In this document: positions 22,415 to 26,968 of the stretch, piece by piece
Layout of the letters: the number at the start of each line of letters is the position of its first letter
Position numbering within the stretch: position 1 is the stretch's first letter
NCBI GenBank assembly: GCA_934376955.1
Contig: CAKRPJ010000030.1
Location: forward strand, 1-26,968
DNA from: CAKRPJ01 sp934376955
Lineage (GTDB): Bacteria > Bacillota > Clostridia > Lachnospirales > Lachnospiraceae
Length of the DNA stretch: 26,968 bases
Direction of reading: 5' to 3'
Position numbers and translations under genes: made by a program
The notes under the pieces: model-generated
Told to the model about the DNA's origin: nothing
Databases searched by the model: none
Seen by the model: the letters and a program-made list of their open reading frames with translations, nothing else

Positions 22415-23377
22415 TTGAAGGATACATTTGGGAGAGAGATCGATTATATGAGGATATCCATCACCGACAGATGCAACCTGCGGTGCCGGTACTGTATGCC
22501 GAAGGGAATTGAGTGGATCCCGATGAAAGAGATCCTCACCTTCGAGGAGATCAAGGTGGCGGCAGAGGAGGCAGCAGCTCTGGGGATTTGTAAGCTTAAG
22601 GTGACCGGAGGGGAACCGCTGGTCAGAAAGGGCTGTCCCGACCTGATCCGGATGCTTAAGGAGATCCCCGGGATCAAGGAGGTCACGCTTACAACAAACG
22701 GGGTATTGCTTTCTGAGTATATGCCAATGCTTAAGGAGGCGGGGCTGACGGCGGTTAACGTAAGTCTTGATACGCTAGATCCGAAACGATATGCTGAGAT
22801 AACAGGAAAAAATGAGCTGGATCGCGTGATGGCCGGGATCGAAGCGGCCCTTGCCTGTGATATGCCGCTTAAGCTCAATGCCGTTTTAAGAAGCGAAGAA
22901 GACGGAGACTGGGAGACACTTTCAGAGCTTACCAATAGGCTGCCGCTGGATGTGCGCTTTATTGAGCTTATGCCCATCGGCATGGGAGAAAAGCTAAAGC
23001 CGATATCCAATGAGGTGATTTTGGAAAAGCTTCTGCAAAAATATCCAAAGCTTAAGAGGGATGATAGGAAACACGGAAACGGTCCAGCAGTTTACTATCA
23101 TATTCCGGGAGCCTTAGGAAGTGTGGGCTTTATCAGTGCGATCCACGGCAGATTCTGTGAGAGCTGCAACCGGATCCGGATGACCTCCACAGGAGATATA
23201 AAGGGCTGTCTCTGCTATGATGAAGGGATATCGATAAAAGAGGCTTTAAGGCGCGGGGACAGGAGGATGGTGCGGATGTTATTGACAAAGGCGATCCAAA
23301 ATAAGCCCCAAGGCCACTGCTTCGACCAAAAGGGATCGATCACGGAGCATCGGAAAATGTCCAGAATAGGAGGATAA
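22415..23377 (+). CDS. moaA: GTP 3',8-cyclase MoaA
   Basis: The 320-residue radical SAM enzyme has its N-terminal cluster Cys at residues 20, 24 and 27 (RCNLRCRYCMPKG), the SAM-binding TGGEPLVR, a second 4Fe-4S cluster at Cys248, Cys251 and Cys265 (FCESCNRIRM, then IKGCL) and the C-terminal double glycine (MSRIGG). It rearranges GTP to 3',8-cyclo-GTP, which MoaC converts to cPMP. The start is TTG 22415, with GGGAGG at 22401-22406. Its last codons (ATA GGA GGA TAA) supply the ribosome site of the next gene, which starts 1 base after the stop. No moaC follows within the window, which is unusual, as moaC is normally adjacent. Confidence 0.95.
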   Translation: MKDTFGREIDYMRISITDRCNLRCRYCMPKGIEWIPMKEILTFEEIKVAAEEAAALGICKLKVTGGEPLVRKGCPDLIRMLKEIPGIKEVTLTTNGVLLSEYMPMLKEAGLTAVNVSLDTLDPKRYAEITGKNELDRVMAGIEAALACDMPLKLNAVLRSEEDGDWETLSELTNRLPLDVRFIELMPIGMGEKLKPISNEVILEKLLQKYPKLKRDDRKHGNGPAVYYHIPGALGSVGFISAIHGRFCESCNRIRMTSTGDIKGCLCYDEGISIKEALRRGDRRMVRMLLTKAIQNKPQGHCFDQKGSITEHRKMSRIGG

Positions 23378-23378
23378 A

Positions 23379-24311
23379 ATGGGAAAACTCAGAGCGATCT
23401 GCATCAGTGAGAAACGCGGAACAGAGAAAACAGAAGTGCCGGAGGCAGAGATAAAAAAGGAATGGGGGATCTGTAACGATGCTCATGGAGGAAACTGGCA
23501 TCGCCAGATCAGCCTGCTGTCCGGGGAAAAAATAGATGAATTTCGCAGCCGGGGAGCCGATATTGCAAACGGAGCCTTCGGGGAGAACCTCATCATTGAG
23601 GGATATGACCTTAGAGCGCTTCCGGTCGGAACAAGGTTTAGGATCGGGGAGGTACTCCTGGAGCTTACGCAGATCGGAAAGGAATGCCACAGCCATTGCG
23701 AGATCTATAAAAGAATGGGAGACTGCATCATGCCGCGGGAGGGCGTGTTTGCCGTCGTGATCGAGGAAGGCCATATTAAAAAGGGAGACCCGGTCACGGT
23801 GCTGCCGGCATCAGCCGACCGTCCCTTTACGGCGGCCGTGATCACGCTAAGTGACAAAGGAGCAGCCGGAGAGAGAGAGGATAAGAGCGGCCCGCTGATT
23901 GTAAACATGTTAGAGGAAGCCGGGTATGATGTCGTAGAAGCGATGCTTTTACCGGATGAGAGAGGGCCGCTGGAATATCAGATGAAAAGACTTGCGGACC
24001 AGAGACAGGTCAGTCTGATCCTGACGACAGGCGGAACCGGTTTTTCCGAGCGGGATATCACGCCGGAGGCCACGAAGGCAGTCTGTGACCGGATGGCAGG
24101 GGGGATCGCAGAGGCGATCCGCGGATATTCGATGACGATCACAAAGCGTGCCATGTTAAGCCGGGCAGAATCCGGGATACGGAAAAAGACGCTGATCGTT
24201 AATCTGCCGGGAAGTCCGAAGGCAGTAAAGGAAGCACTGGAATTTGTCTTACCGGAGCTGGCGCATGGATTAGGAATACTGAGAGGAGAAGTAAAGGAAT
24301 GCGCAAGATAA
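23379..24311 (+). CDS. MOSC domain - MogA/MoaB fusion protein
   Basis: The 310-residue protein has an N-terminal MOSC domain (about 1-145). Its core is AFGENLIIEGYDLRALPVGT, then LLELTQIGKECHSHCEIYKR and GDCIMPREGVFAVV, with the conserved cysteines. A MogA/MoaB domain (about 149-305) follows: AAVITLSDKGAAGEREDKSG, LILTTGGTGFSERDITPEAT (Gly-Gly 218-219), and VNLPGSPKAVKEALEFVLPE. MogA adenylates molybdopterin before molybdenum insertion. MOSC domains bind Moco and are linked to sulfur carriage. The fusion suggests that cofactor activation and later handling happen on one polypeptide. Such fusions occur in Clostridia. The ATG follows an AGGAGG inside moaA. It overlaps modA by 13 bases. Confidence 0.92.
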   Translation: MGKLRAICISEKRGTEKTEVPEAEIKKEWGICNDAHGGNWHRQISLLSGEKIDEFRSRGADIANGAFGENLIIEGYDLRALPVGTRFRIGEVLLELTQIGKECHSHCEIYKRMGDCIMPREGVFAVVIEEGHIKKGDPVTVLPASADRPFTAAVITLSDKGAAGEREDKSGPLIVNMLEEAGYDVVEAMLLPDERGPLEYQMKRLADQRQVSLILTTGGTGFSERDITPEATKAVCDRMAGGIAEAIRGYSMTITKRAMLSRAESGIRKKTLIVNLPGSPKAVKEALEFVLPELAHGLGILRGEVKECAR

Positions 24312-25189
24312 AGAAATGGGGCGCGGGTGTACTTGCCATCAGCATGATGCTTGGAATGGCCTTCGGAATTTCCGGATGCGGAAAAAAAGAGGAAGGAAAC
24401 AGCGGAAGGAATGATGCAAAAACCGACGCTGTTAAGGAGACAACAGAGCTTCAGGTGTTTATCGCTGCGAGCTTAAATAAGGCAATGATGGAGCTGGCAG
24501 AAAAGTACCAGCAGACACATCCGGAAATCAAGATCCTTTACAATGCAGACAGCTCAGGAACCTTGATGAACCAGATCAAGGAGGGATACGAGTGTGATCT
24601 ATTTTTTTCTGCGGCACAGAAGCAGATGAACCTTCTTGAGGAGGAGGGACTGGTCGTAGAAGGAACAAGACAGGATGTTGTCAATAATCAGGTCGTAGTC
24701 ATAACGCTAAAGGGGAGCGGTACGGCTGTGACCGGCCTTGCCGATCTGGAAAAGGCAAAGAGCATCGCACTGGCCGGGGGAAGTGTCCCGGTAGGAAAGT
24801 ATACGAGACAGGCACTTGTAAATATGGGCAAGCTGCCGTCTTCCGAGGATGTATCGAAGATCACGACAGAACAGGTATCAGAAGCACTGGGGGGAGTGGA
24901 GATCAGCGAGCAGGATAATGTAAGTAAGGTTCTTGCCGCCGTGGCTGAGGGCTCCTGTGAGGTCGGAACTACCTATTATTCTGACACGTGGGGATATGAA
25001 GACAAGCTGGAGGTTCTCGAGACGGTGAGCAAGGAGCTGACAGGCAGCGTAACGTATCCCATCGCCCGTATCGTCAATAAGGATGCAAAGGAAAAACGAA
25101 ATGATGCGGCGGAGGAATTTCTTAGCTATGTCCTTTCCGATGAGGCCAAAGAGGTATTTCGCTCTTATTATTTTGACACAGATCTGTAA
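24299..25189 (+). CDS. modA: Molybdate ABC transporter substrate-binding lipoprotein ModA
   Basis: The 296-residue protein has a lipoprotein signal peptide (Ile-Ser-Gly-Cys27) and a Glu/Lys/Asn-rich linker. The ModA fold follows: LQVFIAASLNKAMMELAEKY, YNADSSGTLMNQIKEGYECD, LFFSAAQKQMNLLEEEGLVV, and AKSIALAGGSVPVGKYTRQA near residue 160. A C-terminal ADEEF-like segment (EFLSYVLSDEAKEVFRSY) completes it. It binds molybdate or tungstate on the outer face of the membrane and hands it to ModB. The start overlaps the MOSC-MogA gene, with GAGAGGAG upstream. The gap to modB is filled by repeat copy B, so modA may be expressed more than modBC. Confidence 0.93.
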   Translation: MRKIKKWGAGVLAISMMLGMAFGISGCGKKEEGNSGRNDAKTDAVKETTELQVFIAASLNKAMMELAEKYQQTHPEIKILYNADSSGTLMNQIKEGYECDLFFSAAQKQMNLLEEEGLVVEGTRQDVVNNQVVVITLKGSGTAVTGLADLEKAKSIALAGGSVPVGKYTRQALVNMGKLPSSEDVSKITTEQVSEALGGVEISEQDNVSKVLAAVAEGSCEVGTTYYSDTWGYEDKLEVLETVSKELTGSVTYPIARIVNKDAKEKRNDAAEEFLSYVLSDEAKEVFRSYYFDTDL

Positions 25190-25202
25190 TTGCGATAAAA
25201 TG

Positions 25203-25362
25203 TGAACGCAGATAAGCATTCCCCTGCTTCAAGTGCGCGGAGCACTAAGCGGCGGGTGATGGGGGATGCTTATGTCAGTGGGAGTTGAAAGCTCCCACTG
25301 ACAGATCGCGAAGCAACTGCGTTCATGAGCAAGTAGCGAAGTGGATTGCGAATGTCCGCGTT
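25203..25362 (+). repeat. Structured intergenic repeat element, copy B (between modA and modB)
   Basis: It starts 13 bases after the modA stop in sense orientation. P1 is 25203-25211 with 25317-25325 (9 bp). P2 is 25274-25284 with 25292-25302 (11 bp, perfect). P3 contains 25212-25219 with 25266-25273 (ATAAGCAT with ATGCTTAT) and CCCC with GGGG, with an inner AGTGC and GCACT pair. The block 25325-25359 is 33/35 identical to copy A and folds as GTGGA with TCCGC. The middle loop differs in length from copy A. An open frame read into modB from 25341 is derived from this repeat. Confidence 0.85.
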
Positions 25363-25385
25363 ACAAGGATCAGGAGGAAAACACC

Positions 25386-26078
25386 ATGGAAATCTGGAAG
25401 GGGCTTGACTGGAGCCCGCTGTTCATTTCTCTGAAAACAGGGCTTGCGGCAACACTTTTATCCTTTTTTCTTGGGATATATGCAGCCAGGAGAGTGATCC
25501 GGATGACACCGAGGCAAAGAGCAGTGGTCGATGGGATATTAACGCTTCCCATGGTGCTCCCTCCGACGGTAGCCGGATTCTTTCTCCTTCTGCTTTTCAG
25601 CAGACGCCGTCCGCTGGGAATGTTTTTGTATGAGAATTTTGATATCCGGATCGTGCAGTCGTGGCTTGGCTGTGTGATCGCGGCAACGGTGATCGCCTTT
25701 CCGCTGATGTATCGGAATGCGAGAGCCGCCTTTGAGCAGATCGACGTTGATCTGATTCATGCGGGAAGAACTCTCGGTATGTCAGAAACGGAGATCTTCT
25801 GGAGGATCGTGATCCCCACCTCCGGGCCGGGGATCGCTTCCGGCACCATGCTGACCTTTGCAAGAGCAATGGGAGAATATGGGGCCACCTCCATGCTGGC
25901 GGGGAATATCCCCGGAAAGACAGCGACCATTTCCCAGAAGATCGCCATGGTGATCCAGGACGGGGATTACAAAACTGCCGGCTTATGGGTCGCAGTGGTG
26001 CTGGCCATTGCCCTCCTGATCACGATCTTAGTCAATCTGATATCGGGAAAACAGATGAGGCATATAAAGCGCTGGTAA
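25386..26078 (+). CDS. modB: Molybdate ABC transporter permease ModB
   Basis: The 230-residue membrane protein has about five to six helices. The permease EAA loop is at residues about 118-145 (QIDVDLIHAGRTLGMSETEI, then FWRIVIPTSGPGIASG). A PPTVAGFFLLL segment and MGEYGATSMLAGNIPGKTAT resemble ModB and CysT. It forms the channel through which ModA-bound molybdate passes. I start at ATG 25386, with AGGAGG at 25371-25376; the longer reading from 25341 covers the repeat. The next gene, modC, starts 48 bases after the stop. Confidence 0.93.
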   Translation: MEIWKGLDWSPLFISLKTGLAATLLSFFLGIYAARRVIRMTPRQRAVVDGILTLPMVLPPTVAGFFLLLLFSRRRPLGMFLYENFDIRIVQSWLGCVIAATVIAFPLMYRNARAAFEQIDVDLIHAGRTLGMSETEIFWRIVIPTSGPGIASGTMLTFARAMGEYGATSMLAGNIPGKTATISQKIAMVIQDGDYKTAGLWVAVVLAIALLITILVNLISGKQMRHIKRW

Positions 26079-26125
26079 AATACATTTATCATGAAGCTGC
26101 TGAGACAAAACGAGGGGATGACAAA

Positions 26126-26968
26126 ATGAGCCTGTACGTCGATATAAAAAAACAGCTGGAGGCTTACCGGCTGGAGCTTCAGTTTGAAAGTGCCTCTAAA
26201 CGGCTCGGGATCCTCGGAGAATCCGGAGCCGGAAAAAGCATGACCCTAAAGTGCATAGCCGGTATCGAAACACCGGATTCCGGACAGATCATCTTGGATA
26301 CAACTATAGTCTATGATAAAGCTAAAAGGATCGACCGCAGGCCGCAGGAAAGAAGCATCGGCTATCTGTTTCAGAATTATGCCCTGTTTCCGACGATGAG
26401 CGTGGAAAAAAATATCGGCGCCGGCCTTAAGGGAGACCGTAGGGAAAAAGAGGAACGGATCCGGCAGATGGTGCAAAAATTTCACCTTGAAGGTCTGGAA
26501 AAACGTCTTCCGGGTGAGCTGTCCGGCGGCCAGAAGCAGCGGACGGCGCTTGCAAGGATCATGGCTTATGAGCCGGACATGCTGCTTTTGGATGAACCGT
26601 TCTCTGCCCTTGATAGAGAGCTTAAGGGAGAACTGATGCGGGAGCTTAAGGAAATGCTTCAGGACTATGAGGGTACAATGATCCTTGTATCCCACAGCTT
26701 AGAGGAGCTTGCCTGCTTCAGCGAGGAGCTTTTGGTGATCCGGCAGGGAAAAAAGGAGATATTCGGAAAAACGGAGGAGGTTCTGCAAAGGATGGCGGAG
26801 GAGAAGGAATTTACACATTTTAATGACCAGGGATATGCGAGAATGGTTTCAGTAGGAGAAAAGCAGGTAACAGAGCGGACTGCTGTGGCAGAGGGGTTCA
26901 TAAAGGTCTCTCCGGAAACCTTCCGACTGATAAAAACAGGCGGTATCAAAAAGGGAGATGTGCTGACC
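26126..26968 (+). CDS. modC: Molybdate ABC transporter ATP-binding protein ModC (partial, 3' end missing)
   Basis: The frame is open from ATG 26126 to the window end (281 residues visible). It has Walker A GESGAGKS (31-38), Q-loop YLFQNYALFP, signature LSGGQKQR (132-139), Walker B LLLDEP with Asp156-Glu157, D-loop SALD and H-loop LVSHSLEE. It powers the ModAB importer. After about residue 225 there is a short domain with FIKVSPETFRLIKTGGIKKG; the rest is cut off. GAGGGG is 8 bases before the ATG. The ATG at 26118 meets TGA after two codons and is rejected. It lies 48 bases after modB in an operon with it. Confidence 0.94.
   Translation, partial: MSLYVDIKKQLEAYRLELQFESASKRLGILGESGAGKSMTLKCIAGIETPDSGQIILDTTIVYDKAKRIDRRPQERSIGYLFQNYALFPTMSVEKNIGAGLKGDRREKEERIRQMVQKFHLEGLEKRLPGELSGGQKQRTALARIMAYEPDMLLLDEPFSALDRELKGELMRELKEMLQDYEGTMILVSHSLEELACFSEELLVIRQGKKEIFGKTEEVLQRMAEEKEFTHFNDQGYARMVSVGEKQVTERTAVAEGFIKVSPETFRLIKTGGIKKGDVLT

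Noticed and set aside
23340..23774. 144-residue minus-strand frame
   Set aside because: Antisense to the MOSC domain; no supporting start site or recognisable motif.
25341..25385. Upstream start for modB adding 15 residues
   Set aside because: The extension reads the structured repeat; ATG 25386 follows a strong AGGAGG.

Overview
The window looks like chromosomal DNA of a Gram-positive anaerobe of the Clostridia, most likely a Lachnospiraceae-type gut bacterium. The basis is strong GGAGG-type ribosome binding sites, moderate G+C with AT-rich promoters, a CotJC-type spore-coat catalase remnant, a DUF1540 protein, a FeoB-associated-type Cys-rich mini-protein, a cell-wall-binding repeat protein and the style of the molybdenum cluster. 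This is inference from protein families; no rRNA or tRNA gene was seen.

Layout. 1-1315: the 3' end of a membrane family-2 glycosyltransferase, then a small mobile-element-like ORF butted in frame against a 5'-truncated cotJC. 1316-2600: a Fic AMPylase-type gene embedded in three matching TCCCTT-N17-AAGGGA palindromes, with its own promoter and terminator. 2748-9318: a four-gene export operon made of an adaptor (MFP), an RND pump and two tandem, diverged TolC-like proteins, odd for a single-membrane cell. 9445-10873 (minus): a DUF1540 protein and an M42 aminopeptidase. 11057-14079: a Cys-rich membrane mini-protein, then trkA-trkH for potassium uptake. 14097-14966 (minus): an rRNA-type methyltransferase with a perfect consensus promoter. 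15311-16717: a secreted cell-wall-binding repeat protein. 16893-19149 (minus): an amidohydrolase and a D-2-hydroxyacid dehydrogenase. 19526-20221: a Crp/Fnr-family regulator whose leader holds a strong terminator-like hairpin. 20309-26968: a molybdenum operon of MoeA-like molybdopterin-binding protein, XdhC-like factor, MoaA, MOSC-MogA fusion, ModA, ModB and ModC (cut off by the window end).

How they work together. ModABC would import molybdate, MoaA starts pterin synthesis, the MogA and MoeA-like domains would adenylate the pterin and insert molybdate, and the XdhC-like and MOSC proteins would handle cofactor delivery or sulfuration for a molybdenum hydroxylase encoded elsewhere. MoaC, MoaD and MoaE are not in the window.

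The most striking non-coding signal is a pair of about 155-160 bp intergenic elements at 16738-16890 (minus sense) and 25203-25362 (plus sense). They share a 35-base block with 33 identities and the same multi-branched fold. Their stems differ by compensatory base-pair changes, and each lies just after a stop codon in the same sense orientation. One of them splits modA from modB. I do not recognise this element as a named RNA or repeat class.
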